Shown here in pieces: positions 44,568 through 53,354 of a stretch of DNA of 64,000 nt. A program made the position numbers and the translations under genes. Source of the stretch: RYN-124 sp033851845 (GTDB lineage: Bacteria > Actinomycetota > Actinomycetes > Mycobacteriales > SCTD01). Where the stretch lies: the NCBI GenBank assembly GCA_033851845.1, contig JAWWOH010000112.1, positions 1-64,000 of the forward strand, read 5' to 3'. Positions within the stretch are counted from its first letter, which is position 1. Every line of letters starts with the position of its first letter. Below the pieces are notes generated by a model. That model saw only the letters and a list, made by a program, of their open reading frames with translations, was not told the origin of the DNA and ran no database searches.

Positions 44568-46067
44568 GTGGCCCCCGGCAGCAGCAGCTCGATGTCCCAG
44601 GTGCATGACCTCGTCCTTCGCGGTGGGCGGGTCGTCGACCCCCTCGACGGACGCGACGAGGTGACCGATGTGGCGATCTCCTCCGGTCGGATCGCCGCGG
44701 TCGGACCGGCGTTGGCCGGCGCCACCACACTCGACGCCACGGGCTGTGTCGTCGCGCCCGGGTTCGTCGACCTGCACAACCACGCACAGGACCTGCCGGG
44801 CCACCGCCTCGCCGCACTCGACGGCGTGACCACCGCGCTCGATCTCGAGTCGGGTGTCGCGCCGATCGAGACCGTCTACGGCAACGCCGCAGCTGAGGGA
44901 CGACCGCTCCACTACGGCTACTCCGCGCCGTGGGCCGCGGCGCGGATGCAGGTGCTCGCCGACATCCCCCGCGACGGCACGATCGGCTCGATGCTCGCGC
45001 ACCTCGGCGACCCCAGCTGGGGCAGAGCGGCCAGCGCCGCTGAGGTGCGGCGCATCCTCGACCTGGTCGAGATCGACCTGACCGCCGGCGCTCTCGGGAT
45101 CGGCGTCATCGTGGGCTACGCCCAGGCGAGCGACCCGGAGGAGTACCTCGCGGTGGCGCGGATCGCCGCCGAGCGCGGCGTGCCGACGTACACGCATGCC
45201 CGCGACCTCGTCGACACGACGCCGTCGGTCCCGATGGACGGTGCGGAGGAGGTGGTCCGCGCCGCGGCAGAGACCGGCGCGCACATGCACTACTGCCACG
45301 TCAACAGCACGTCGTTCCGGCATGTCGATCGTGTGCTCGCACTGGTGGAGCGGGTTCGGGCCGAGGGCTCGATCGTGTCGACCGAGGCCTATCCGTACGG
45401 CGCCGGCATGACCGGCGTCGGCGCCGAGTTCCTGGCACCGGATCGACTGGGTGCGCGCGGGATGACGCCGCGGTCGCTCGTCTACGCACCGACCGGGGAG
45501 ACGATCGCGGACGACGCCCGGCTGCTGGAGCTGCGCGCCACGGACCCCGGTGGCCTTGTCATCGTGCACATGCTCGACGAGGGCAAACCAGCCGACGCCG
45601 AGCTGCTGCTGAGGTCACTCGCGTTCACCGATGCATGCATCGCGAGCGACGCGATGTCACTGACCTGGCAGGGCCCGGCCGCACCGGAGCAATGGCCACT
45701 GCCGCCGCACGGGTTCACGCACCCGCGAGCCGCCGGGACGTTCGCCAAGTCGTTCCGGCTGCTGGTGGCCGAGAACGGACTCATCGACCTGCCAGAGTTC
45801 GTCCGGCGGGCGAGCTGCAACCCCGCAGCGGTCGTCACGGCCGCGACGAAGGGCGCGGTCACCAAGGGCACTCTTGGCGTCGGGGCTGATGCGGACGTGG
45901 TGGTCTTCGACCCGCTCACCTACCGCGACCAGGCGACGTACGCCGCGTCCACGCGGCCGTCCACCGGCGTACGTCACCTTCTCGTCAGCGGTACGCCGGT
46001 GGTGCGGGACGAAGTGCTGCAGCTCGATGCCCGTCCGGGTCGACCCGTGCGAGGAGCACGCACGTGA
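44568..46067 (+). CDS. D-aminoacylase-like amidohydrolase
   Basis: 499 residues, amidohydrolase superfamily. Motifs: VVAPGFVDLHNH (HxH metal site), ALDLESGV, PTYTHARD, HMHYCHVNS, IASDAMSLTW (catalytic Asp) and the C-terminal beta-sandwich GTLGVGADADVVVFD. Closest to N-acyl-D-amino-acid deacylases/dihydroorotase-like enzymes, which cut N-acyl groups; Glu replaces the metal-bridging Cys of the archetype. The GTG start may be preceded by an alternative at SQVHDLVL. Its stop overlaps the next gene (GTGA). Fits a D-amino acid salvage role. Confidence 0.85.
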   Translation: MAPGSSSSMSQVHDLVLRGGRVVDPLDGRDEVTDVAISSGRIAAVGPALAGATTLDATGCVVAPGFVDLHNHAQDLPGHRLAALDGVTTALDLESGVAPIETVYGNAAAEGRPLHYGYSAPWAAARMQVLADIPRDGTIGSMLAHLGDPSWGRAASAAEVRRILDLVEIDLTAGALGIGVIVGYAQASDPEEYLAVARIAAERGVPTYTHARDLVDTTPSVPMDGAEEVVRAAAETGAHMHYCHVNSTSFRHVDRVLALVERVRAEGSIVSTEAYPYGAGMTGVGAEFLAPDRLGARGMTPRSLVYAPTGETIADDARLLELRATDPGGLVIVHMLDEGKPADAELLLRSLAFTDACIASDAMSLTWQGPAAPEQWPLPPHGFTHPRAAGTFAKSFRLLVAENGLIDLPEFVRRASCNPAAVVTAATKGAVTKGTLGVGADADVVVFDPLTYRDQATYAASTRPSTGVRHLLVSGTPVVRDEVLQLDARPGRPVRGART

Positions 46068-46936
46068 CGGACCTGGCGGGGGTGTTTGCCGACGCGGGTG
46101 TCCGTGGCTCGCTGCACGCGGTCGAGCTGTCCAGTGGTCGGGAGATCGGTCACGGCGGTGACGACCCCGTGGTCCTGGCCTCGGTCTTCAAGGTCCCGGT
46201 CCTGCTTGAGCTGTTCCGCCAGGGTGAGTCCCATCGACTCGACCTCACCGCTGCCGTGCAGGTGCCTGTCGAAGGCCGGGCGCCCGGACCGTTCGGCATC
46301 TCCGTCATGCGTGACCCGCTGCAGATGTCGCTACGCGACTTGGCCTGGCTCATGATGGGCATAAGCGACAACGCGGCCACCGACATCATCCTCGAGACCG
46401 TCGGCCTGGATGCGGTGGACCAGACGCTTGCAGAGCTCGGACTACGCAACACGGTGCTGATCGGCGACTGCCGGGCGCTGTTCATGACGATCGCTGAAGA
46501 CCTCGGTGCGACCGGTCTGGAAGAGCTCGAAGGTGTCGATCTCACCGACGCGTCGGTCATCGACACGCTGCGCGCCATCGACCCGTTGCAGACGTCGCGC
46601 TCGACTCCCCGCGACGTGACGTCGCTGCTGGCGAAGATCTGGCGGGACGAGGCGGCATCGCCGGCGGTCTGTGAAGAGGTACGGCGGATTCTCGGGCTGC
46701 AGGTGTGGCCGCATCGACTCGCCGCAGGGTTCCCCGAGGACGACATCCGCACGTCCAGCAAGACCGGCACCCTCCCCCGCTGGCGCAACGAGGCGGGTGT
46801 CGTCGAGTACCCCGACGGCGGGCGGTACGCCGTCGCCGTGTTCACCCGCAGCGAGTCCACTGCCGCGAAGAACCCCGCTGCCGACGCCGTGATCGGTGCG
46901 GCGGCTCGGCTGGCTGTCGAGTCGCTGCGAGCCTGA
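46064..46936 (+). CDS. Cytoplasmic class-A beta-lactamase-fold serine hydrolase
   Basis: 290 residues. SVFK (40-43), SDN (101-103) and KTG (233-235) are all present, as is the STPRD motif before helix 11, so the class-A fold is complete. There is no signal peptide, and I cannot find a convincing EXXLN omega-loop glutamate, so true beta-lactamase turnover is doubtful; an amidase or peptidase role on an imported substrate is more likely. GTG start overlaps the amidohydrolase TGA. Confidence 0.83.
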   Translation: MTDLAGVFADAGVRGSLHAVELSSGREIGHGGDDPVVLASVFKVPVLLELFRQGESHRLDLTAAVQVPVEGRAPGPFGISVMRDPLQMSLRDLAWLMMGISDNAATDIILETVGLDAVDQTLAELGLRNTVLIGDCRALFMTIAEDLGATGLEELEGVDLTDASVIDTLRAIDPLQTSRSTPRDVTSLLAKIWRDEAASPAVCEEVRRILGLQVWPHRLAAGFPEDDIRTSSKTGTLPRWRNEAGVVEYPDGGRYAVAVFTRSESTAAKNPAADAVIGAAARLAVESLRA

Positions 46937-46946
46937 ATGGACGGCC

Positions 46947-46952
46947 TACCCT
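46947..46952 (+). promoter_or_regulatory. Putative -10 box (TACCCT) of leaderless pucR gene
   Basis: TACCCT lies 7 nt before the ATG at 46960, which lacks a ribosome-binding site. Confidence 0.4.
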
Positions 46953-46959
46953 TCGCATC

Positions 46960-48546
46960 ATGACGACCGGGGAGCCAGCGGTTGAGCCGCGCGCTCCGAC
47001 GCTGAGCGAGCTGCTGGCCGGTCTACGCCCGGGCACGATCACGGTCTACGGCGGTGACACCGACGTCCCCGTCGCCGAGCCGGTCATCTGCGACCCGTCG
47101 GACGTGTCCGTCGCCCGGCGTGGTGATGTCGTGCTCGCCGTCGGCGCGAGCCTGGCGTCGCGGGGCATGGCCGGGCTGCTGAACGCCGCCGGCGCCGCCG
47201 GCGCGTGTGCCGTCGTCGTCGCCTCCGACGAGCCGCCGGTTCAGGACCTCATCGACACTGCGGCCAAGGCCGGCATCGCGCTGATGACGGTGCCAGCCGA
47301 CATCGCCTGGGGGCGGTTGTACGCGCTCATGCGGACCGCGACCAGCGGCAACCTGTCTCCCGATCCAGGATCCGGCATACCAGCCGGCGACCTGTTCCGG
47401 CTCGCCGACGCCATCGCCGCGATGGTCGGCGGACCCGTGACGATCGAGGACCCGCGCTCCGTCGTACTCGCCTACTCGACCGGCGACGAGTACATCGACG
47501 AGCCGCGCCGGCAGGCGATCCTGGGCCGACGCGTCGCCGACCACTGGCAGCAGCGCTACCGGGAGTCCGGGATCTTCCGGCACCTGGCGACGAGCGACGA
47601 CCCGATCATGCTGCCGGGCACCGACGAGCTGCGCCCCCGGCTGGTCGTCGGCGTGCGCGCGGCCGGCGAGATGCTCGGCAGCATCTGGGTCTCGGAGGCG
47701 GAACGGCCGTTCGACAGCGCGGCGCACTCCGCTCTCGGGTCGGCGGCCCGGCTGACCGCCCTGCACCTGCTCCGGCACCGCGAGACCGAGGACCTGGACC
47801 GTCGGCGCCGGGCCGACGCGGTGACCGAGCTCCTCGACAAGGGGCATGTCGACCCCGCCGTCCTGAGTCTCGAACCGGGCCAGGGCCTGACGGTCGTCGC
47901 GGTCGAGCCCCAGGGGGTCGAGGGACCGGACGCGGTCGCGGTCCTGCAGCGACTGGGCGACCTGGTCGCGGTGACCTGCGAGGCCGCTATCCCGGGGGCC
48001 GCCTGCGTCGCGGCCGGGGGCCGCGTCTACGCCGTGCTGCCGGACGGCGCGGGCATGCGTGCACAGGCCGTCGTCCCGCAGCTGCTCGAGCGCATCAAGG
48101 GCTCGCTGCACCGCCCGGTTCTCATCGGCGTCGGCGGTCGGGTCACTGCCGTCACCGACGTACCGCGATCACGTGACGAGGCCGACCTCGTCCTGCGTGC
48201 GCTCGCCGACGACGTGCAGGACCGGCGCTGGGCGCACATCGAGGAGCTACGCGCCCAGACCGTCCTGCTCCGCCTCAGGGACATCGCTGCGACCGACCCG
48301 CACCTCGGCGACGGCCCGCTGCTGACCCTGGTGGAGCACGACAGCTCCAAGGACTCGTCGTACATCGAGACGCTGCGCGCCTACCTCGGCTCGTTCGGCG
48401 ACGTCACGGTCGCGGCCGCGAGTCTCAACGTGCACCCGAACACCTTCCGCTACCGCCTGCGGCGGCTCGTCGAGATCTCCGGCATCGACCTGGACGACCC
48501 GCAGCAGCGCCTCGTCGCCGAGCTGCAGCTGCACTTCCTTACCTGA
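46960..48546 (+). CDS. PucR-family transcriptional regulator
   Basis: 528 residues. N-terminal PucR ligand domain (about 10-125), a GAF-like middle (about 150-275), then GGDEF-like CdaR region (about 300-420) and a C-terminal HTH: VAAASLNVHPNTFRYRLRRL (HTH_30), YIETLRAYLGSFGDV before it. Regulators of this class control purine, proline, GABA or amino-acid catabolism. Located between the amidohydrolase pair and the convergent transporter/M20 operon, so it is the best candidate regulator of the salvage locus. Its 3' end overlaps the M20 gene by 8 bp. Confidence 0.9.
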   Translation: MTTGEPAVEPRAPTLSELLAGLRPGTITVYGGDTDVPVAEPVICDPSDVSVARRGDVVLAVGASLASRGMAGLLNAAGAAGACAVVVASDEPPVQDLIDTAAKAGIALMTVPADIAWGRLYALMRTATSGNLSPDPGSGIPAGDLFRLADAIAAMVGGPVTIEDPRSVVLAYSTGDEYIDEPRRQAILGRRVADHWQQRYRESGIFRHLATSDDPIMLPGTDELRPRLVVGVRAAGEMLGSIWVSEAERPFDSAAHSALGSAARLTALHLLRHRETEDLDRRRRADAVTELLDKGHVDPAVLSLEPGQGLTVVAVEPQGVEGPDAVAVLQRLGDLVAVTCEAAIPGAACVAAGGRVYAVLPDGAGMRAQAVVPQLLERIKGSLHRPVLIGVGGRVTAVTDVPRSRDEADLVLRALADDVQDRRWAHIEELRAQTVLLRLRDIAATDPHLGDGPLLTLVEHDSSKDSSYIETLRAYLGSFGDVTVAAASLNVHPNTFRYRLRRLVEISGIDLDDPQQRLVAELQLHFLT

Positions 48547-49663
48547 CGGGCTCGGCCAGCAGCTCCGCGACAAGAGCGGCGACGAGAGCGGCCCGCTCCG
48601 GCATTGCGCTGACGACGACGTACTCCCCCTCGGCATGCGCGCCATCGCCCACCGCACCGAGACCGTCCAGGGTCGGTACGCCGATACCGGCGGTGAAGTT
48701 GCCGTCGGAACCGCCGCCGACCTGCACGTCCTGCAGCGCCGGCAGTCCCAGCTCCTGCGCCAGCCGGCCGGCCCGCGCGACGAGTGCCGTCGAGGAGGCG
48801 GGCTGCAGCGGCGGCCGGTTCGGCCCGCCGAGCAGTTCGAGCCCCGCACCCGGCAGGACCGGCCGCAAACCACGGAGGACCTGGTCGACGCGCTGCTGCT
48901 CGTCCTCGGTCACGGCGCGCACATCGATGGCCGCCGTGGCCCGGGCCGGCACCGTGTTGGTCGTCGTCCCAGCGCTGAGCAGCGTCGGCGTGACCGTCGT
49001 ACCGACCGTCGGGTCGGCGACAGCCTCCAACGCGATCAGCTGGTGCGCCAGCTCGATGCCGGCGTTGACGCCCTTCTCCGGCTCGAGCCCGGCGTGCGAT
49101 GCGCGTCCGGAGACGACGAGCTCGTACATCGAGACGCCCTTGCGGGCCGACTTCAACGCACCCGCGGCGCTCGGCTCCAGCACCAGCGCTGCCAGCGCAC
49201 CGCGCGCCGTCTCCTCGATGAGGGCGCGCGACGTCGGTGACCCGATCTCCTCGTCGGTCGTGATGAGAACGCGTACGCCGGTCAGGTCCGGCTGGAGCGT
49301 GAGTGCGTGCAGACCCTGCACGAGGCCGGCCTTCATGTCGAAGGCACCCGGGCCGGTGGCGCGGTCTTCGGCGACGGCGAACGGCCAACGCGCCAGCGTC
49401 CCTATCGGCCAGACCGTGTCGACGTGCATGACGAGAACCACGCGAGCCGGCCCACCACCTGACCAGCGAAGGTGCAACCGATCGCCGCTCTCGACGCGCT
49501 CACACGCCGTGCCGAGCAGCTCCTTGACGAGGGAGTCGGCCGCGTCCGCTCCCCGCGCAGCCGCGCCGAGGTCGGTCGATGGCGACTCGACAGCGACGAG
49601 CGCTTCGAGGTGCTCGAGCAGCACCGGCGTCCGCTCCCGGAGCGCAGCGAGCGATGAGTTCAC
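48539..49663 (-). CDS. M20 family metallopeptidase / N-acyl-amino acid deacylase
   Basis: 374 residues, carboxypeptidase G2/ArgE-like. Di-zinc ligands: His80 and Asp82 in VMHVDTVWP, Asp109 in GAFDMKAG, catalytic Glu in ITTDEEIGS, with LEP and a later GGGSDGNF segment; the dimerisation domain covers about 175-285. Hydrolyses amide bonds of peptides or N-acyl amino acids; cytoplasmic. GTG at 49663 overlaps the stop of a small membrane protein, so it is the last gene of the hybrid transporter operon. Together with the GNAT and NSAR genes it matches an N-succinyl-L-amino acid desuccinylase role. Confidence 0.88.
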   Translation of the reverse strand: MNSSLAALRERTPVLLEHLEALVAVESPSTDLGAAARGADAADSLVKELLGTACERVESGDRLHLRWSGGGPARVVLVMHVDTVWPIGTLARWPFAVAEDRATGPGAFDMKAGLVQGLHALTLQPDLTGVRVLITTDEEIGSPTSRALIEETARGALAALVLEPSAAGALKSARKGVSMYELVVSGRASHAGLEPEKGVNAGIELAHQLIALEAVADPTVGTTVTPTLLSAGTTTNTVPARATAAIDVRAVTEDEQQRVDQVLRGLRPVLPGAGLELLGGPNRPPLQPASSTALVARAGRLAQELGLPALQDVQVGGGSDGNFTAGIGVPTLDGLGAVGDGAHAEGEYVVVSAMPERAALVAALVAELLAEPVR

Positions 49664-49965
49664 CGCTTCGACACGGCCGACAGCGCGCGGAGCACCTCGC
49701 GCTGGAGCTCAGCGAGCTGGGCCCGCTCCGACGCCGCCTCAGCGCGGTTCAGGTGCGCGATGAGCAGCCCGAGCCCCGCGCCGATCACCGCGACACCCGT
49801 GAACGAACCGCTGATCGCCCAGGGCAGCTGGAGAACGACGAACAGCGTCGCGGAGACGCCGTGCCAGCCCAACACCAGCAGTAGGAACCCTGCGATCACC
49901 AGGCCGCCGAGAACGAGCGTCGTCGACACCCGTGGGTCTCGAAGGACGCGCCAGATGTCGTCCAT
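49660..49965 (-). CDS. Small two-helix membrane protein
   Basis: 101 residues. Two transmembrane helices (about 14-34 and 45-68: TTLVLGGLVIAGFLLLVLGW and AISGSFTGVAVIGAGLGLLI) joined by a short loop, then a cytoplasmic coiled helix (RAEAASERAQLAELQREVLR). It shares topology with the next gene upstream (49969-50367), suggesting a duplicated pair. Start is 3 bp after the upstream stop; its stop overlaps the M20 GTG. Unknown function, probably an accessory subunit of the transporter. Confidence 0.72.
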   Translation of the reverse strand: MDDIWRVLRDPRVSTTLVLGGLVIAGFLLLVLGWHGVSATLFVVLQLPWAISGSFTGVAVIGAGLGLLIAHLNRAEAASERAQLAELQREVLRALSAVSKR

Positions 49966-49968
49966 CGA

Positions 49969-50367
49969 CTACTGCTCCAGGGTGTTGCGCAGTTCGCGGA
50001 GGGCATCGGCGAGCAGCTGGGTCTGCTGCTGCCGCAGTTGCGTGTCGCGCCGCTTCGCTGCGACGTTGATGACCGTGACGCCGACCATGACCAGACCGAG
50101 ACCGGTCAGCCCGCCCGACACCAGGTAGGGCAGCTGCAGCGCCACGTTGTCGGCGATGCCGGCGACCTTGCCCCACGCGTAGGCGATGACGGCGAAGCCG
50201 ATCACGGTGATGGCGATCCCGGCGTACGTCGGCATCGGCGACAGCGCCGGCAGAACGGGCAGCCGATCGGCGAGGCCACGCCGGCTGTCGTGGCTGTCGG
50301 CGTACTCGACGTCGGGGTACGCGTCGGACCGCACCTCGATGACGGGCTCGTCGTACGTCGTGGTCAT
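49969..50367 (-). CDS. Small two-helix membrane protein
   Basis: 132 residues from the ATG at 50367, which has a GGAGGAG site; an ATG at 50412 (ATGA overlap with the transporter stop) would add 15 residues. A polar acidic N-terminus, two transmembrane helices (about 45-65, ITVIGFAVIAYAWG; 75-100, LVSGGLTGLGLVMVGVTVI) and a cytoplasmic helix rich in Gln (RDTQLRQQQTQLLADALREL). Same layout as the following gene. No family recognised. Confidence 0.7.
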   Translation of the reverse strand: MTTTYDEPVIEVRSDAYPDVEYADSHDSRRGLADRLPVLPALSPMPTYAGIAITVIGFAVIAYAWGKVAGIADNVALQLPYLVSGGLTGLGLVMVGVTVINVAAKRRDTQLRQQQTQLLADALRELRNTLEQ

Positions 50368-50408
50368 GGTCTCCTCCGGCGGTGGTGTCTCTCGGGTACG
50401 ACGTGGGG

Positions 50409-53354
50409 TCATCGCACAGCCTCCGCAACCGGTCGCTCCGACCGCGGCTCCGCTGTGGAGCCGCTGCCTCGCGCGGCCGCGACCCCGGACCGCTCGATGG
50501 CTGCCATGCTCCCGCCGAGGTAGGCCTCGACGACAGCCGGGTCGTTGCGAACGATGTCAGGGGTGCCGCTCGCGATGACCTGGCCATCGGCCATCGCGAT
50601 GATGCGGTCCGACATCCCCATGATGAGCGGGATGTCGTGCTCGATGATGAGCAGCGTCAGCTGCAGCTGCGCCTTGATGGTGTCGAGCAGCTCACCCAGC
50701 GCCTCTGTCTCGCGCTGCGCGATGCCCGAGGATGGCTCGTCGAGCAGCAGCAAGGTCGGCTGGAGACCGACGAGGCAGGCGATCTCGACGATGCGCCGGG
50801 TGCCCGTGGACAGCTGCTGGATCTGCGACGTGCGGTAGCTGTCGAGGCCCATGAAGCTGATGAGCTCGCGGGTGAGCTGCTGCTTGCGGCGTTCCCGGCC
50901 GCCGCTGACGCCCAGGATCGACCCGAAGAAAGGCGTCGGCGAGCTGCGCTCGAGCGAGAGGCGAACCGTTTCCTGCACGGTCATCGTCGGGAACAGCGCG
51001 GCGTCCTGGAACGAGCGGATCAGCCCGAGTCGGCCGCGCGCCTCCGGACCGAACGTCGTGATGTCCTGGCCCTCGAAGACCACCAGACCTGCATCCGCCT
51101 TGGTGAAGCCGCCGATCAGCTCGAACGTCGTCGTCTTGCCGGCCCCGTTGGGGCCGATCAGTCCGACTGTCTCGCCGGCCAGCACTGACATGGACACGCC
51201 GCGCACCGCATGGACACCACCAAAGCTCTTGCGCAGTCCGCTCACCTCGAGCAGCAGCGAGCCCGGTGGCCGCAACCGCTCGGTCGGCGGGACGGGTGCC
51301 GTCCGCTGCCGGACTTGTGCACTGGTGCTGGGTGCGGAGCCGGCCGCCGTTGGCACTTCGCCATAGGCCGCCTCGACGTCGATCCCGGCGCGTCGACCGA
51401 GTCTTCGCACGATCTTGTCGCGGAAGGGCTCCGCCAGTCCGCCCAGGCCGGCGGGCAGGTACAGGATGATGATCAGCTGGCCGAAGGATTGGGCGGCGAG
51501 GCCGGCGGAGTCCAGTGGCAGGAACGCCGGGATGCCGAGAACGAACGCGGCACCGATGATCGGCCCGACCAGCAGCGAGATGCCGCCGATCACGGTCATC
51601 GCCACGACCGCGATGCTCGCACTGGTCGGGAAGGTCGAGGACCCGATGCGGGAGAGCGCGTGCCCGTAGAGCGCGCCGCCGATGCCCGCGACGAACCCGG
51701 CCAGCAAGAAGCCCTGCGTCTTGACCCGAGCAGCCGGCACCGTGAAGGAACGCGCGGCGTCCTCGTTGTCGCGGATCGCGATCAGCAGGCGTCCGAAGCC
51801 ACCTGACCGCACGTTGCGGGCGAGCAGCGTCACCAGCACCAGGATCGGCAGTGAGAAGAAGTAGTAGGCCTTGCCGGTGTCCAGCGCATGACTGCACGTC
51901 GAGGTCAGGCATGGGCGGCCGGGGTCGACACCGTCGCCGAGAATCCAGTTCTGCTGCAGCAGGAAGGCCGGCGTCACAAGGGCGAAGCCGAGAGTGGTCA
52001 CGGTGAGGAACAGGCCGCGGATGCGCAGCGCGGGCAGGCCGATGAGCAGCGACACGATCGCCCCGGCGAGCCCCGCGTACAGGAAAGACAGCGCGAAGTT
52101 CCCCGTGCGGCTCGACACCTCGAACGACGCCCACGCGCCGACACCGCCGATCGCGAACTGCCCGAGTGACAGCTGTCCCCCGAGACCGGTCACGATCCCG
52201 ACGGACAAGCCGATGATCGAGAAGGCCATGATCGAGACCATCGTGATCGACGTGCTGTTCGTGATGAAGACGGGAAGCGCGGCAGCCGCACCGATGACGA
52301 CCAGTCCGAACATCAGTCCGAGGTTGCGCACCAGCCACAGCCGCTGCAGTGCCTCCGGGATGGGGCGCAGCGCCTGCACCGCCGCCCAGCTGCCCTTCTC
52401 CTCGTCCCGGCCACCGCGCTGACGCTGGAGCAGCAGCGTGATCAGGATGATGCCGAAGAGCGCCACCTCTACCAGGCCCGACTGCGGCTTGTTCCACAGC
52501 AGCAGCTGCTCGATGATCCCGAGCGCGACGCCGCCGGCCAGCGCCAGCGGCAGGCTGTTCATCCGGGCCAGCACCGCGCCCGCGAGTGCGCGCAGCAGCA
52601 GGCCGGGACCGAACGTCTCTCCCGACGTGAACCCACGCGTGGGCTGGGTGAGGATCGCGGTGAACGCGGAGAGCGCCCCGGCGAGTCCCCAGGCGAGCGA
52701 GGACATCCGCGCGGCGGGGATGCCGGCCATGCGGGCGGCCTCCGGATTGGCTGCCGCGCTGCGGATCGCCAGGCCGAAGCGGCTGTACTTCAGGAACAAC
52801 GCGACGAGCAGCACGACGATCGGCGCGAAGATGAGCATGCCCATGTAGGCCTGGGTGAGGCGTAGGGCACCGAGGTTGCGGACCGGCAGGCCGGGGGGCT
52901 GTGGGAACAGCGCACCGGCCCCCGCCTGGTTGTTGATGAGGAACCCGAACAGCACGAGGAACTGGCCGACGCCGAGGGTTGCCACGACGCTCATCAGTCG
53001 CGGCGCGTTGCGCAGCCGTCGTACGACGCCGACCTCGGCCAACGCACCCGCGCCGTATCCCGCAGCCAGGCCGACGGGCAGGAACAGGTAGTAGTTGATG
53101 TGGTACTTCGTCGTGAACAGCCCGAAGACCGCAGCCGCGAAGGCGCCCGTCTCACCGTGCGCGAAGTTGATGATGCGGTTGCTGCGGTAGACCAGGACGA
53201 GTCCGACCGCCAGCAGCCCGTAGGTCAGGCCGATGATCGTGCCGAGCGCGATGACGGGGAGCGGCGTCTCGAAGGGCGTGAACCGGCCGATAGCGCCGAC
53301 TGCCGCGAAACCGATGACGGTCGACACGATCCGCATCACGACTGACCTGTTCAT
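50409..53354 (-). CDS. LivH-LivM-LivG triple fusion of a branched-chain-type ABC transporter
   Basis: 981 residues that normally form three proteins. Residues about 30-310 are LivH (GLTYGLLAVGLVLVYRSNRI, then INFAHGETG; EAARMAGIP); 330-640 are LivM (GLGGQLSLGQFAIGGVGAWA, AARVKTQGFLLAGFVAGIGG); 699-981 are LivG with Walker A GPNGAGKT (734-741), signature LSTGT (848-852) and Walker B LLLLDE (868-873). LivM and LivG are joined by a Pro/Thr-rich linker (about 665-698). It imports an amino acid or related solute using ATP. ATG at 53354 overlaps the MFS-LivF stop (ATGA). Second gene after it in the operon encodes membrane accessories; solute-binding lipoproteins lie elsewhere. Confidence 0.92.
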   Translation of the reverse strand: MNRSVVMRIVSTVIGFAAVGAIGRFTPFETPLPVIALGTIIGLTYGLLAVGLVLVYRSNRIINFAHGETGAFAAAVFGLFTTKYHINYYLFLPVGLAAGYGAGALAEVGVVRRLRNAPRLMSVVATLGVGQFLVLFGFLINNQAGAGALFPQPPGLPVRNLGALRLTQAYMGMLIFAPIVVLLVALFLKYSRFGLAIRSAAANPEAARMAGIPAARMSSLAWGLAGALSAFTAILTQPTRGFTSGETFGPGLLLRALAGAVLARMNSLPLALAGGVALGIIEQLLLWNKPQSGLVEVALFGIILITLLLQRQRGGRDEEKGSWAAVQALRPIPEALQRLWLVRNLGLMFGLVVIGAAAALPVFITNSTSITMVSIMAFSIIGLSVGIVTGLGGQLSLGQFAIGGVGAWASFEVSSRTGNFALSFLYAGLAGAIVSLLIGLPALRIRGLFLTVTTLGFALVTPAFLLQQNWILGDGVDPGRPCLTSTCSHALDTGKAYYFFSLPILVLVTLLARNVRSGGFGRLLIAIRDNEDAARSFTVPAARVKTQGFLLAGFVAGIGGALYGHALSRIGSSTFPTSASIAVVAMTVIGGISLLVGPIIGAAFVLGIPAFLPLDSAGLAAQSFGQLIIILYLPAGLGGLAEPFRDKIVRRLGRRAGIDVEAAYGEVPTAAGSAPSTSAQVRQRTAPVPPTERLRPPGSLLLEVSGLRKSFGGVHAVRGVSMSVLAGETVGLIGPNGAGKTTTFELIGGFTKADAGLVVFEGQDITTFGPEARGRLGLIRSFQDAALFPTMTVQETVRLSLERSSPTPFFGSILGVSGGRERRKQQLTRELISFMGLDSYRTSQIQQLSTGTRRIVEIACLVGLQPTLLLLDEPSSGIAQRETEALGELLDTIKAQLQLTLLIIEHDIPLIMGMSDRIIAMADGQVIASGTPDIVRNDPAVVEAYLGGSMAAIERSGVAAARGSGSTAEPRSERPVAEAVR

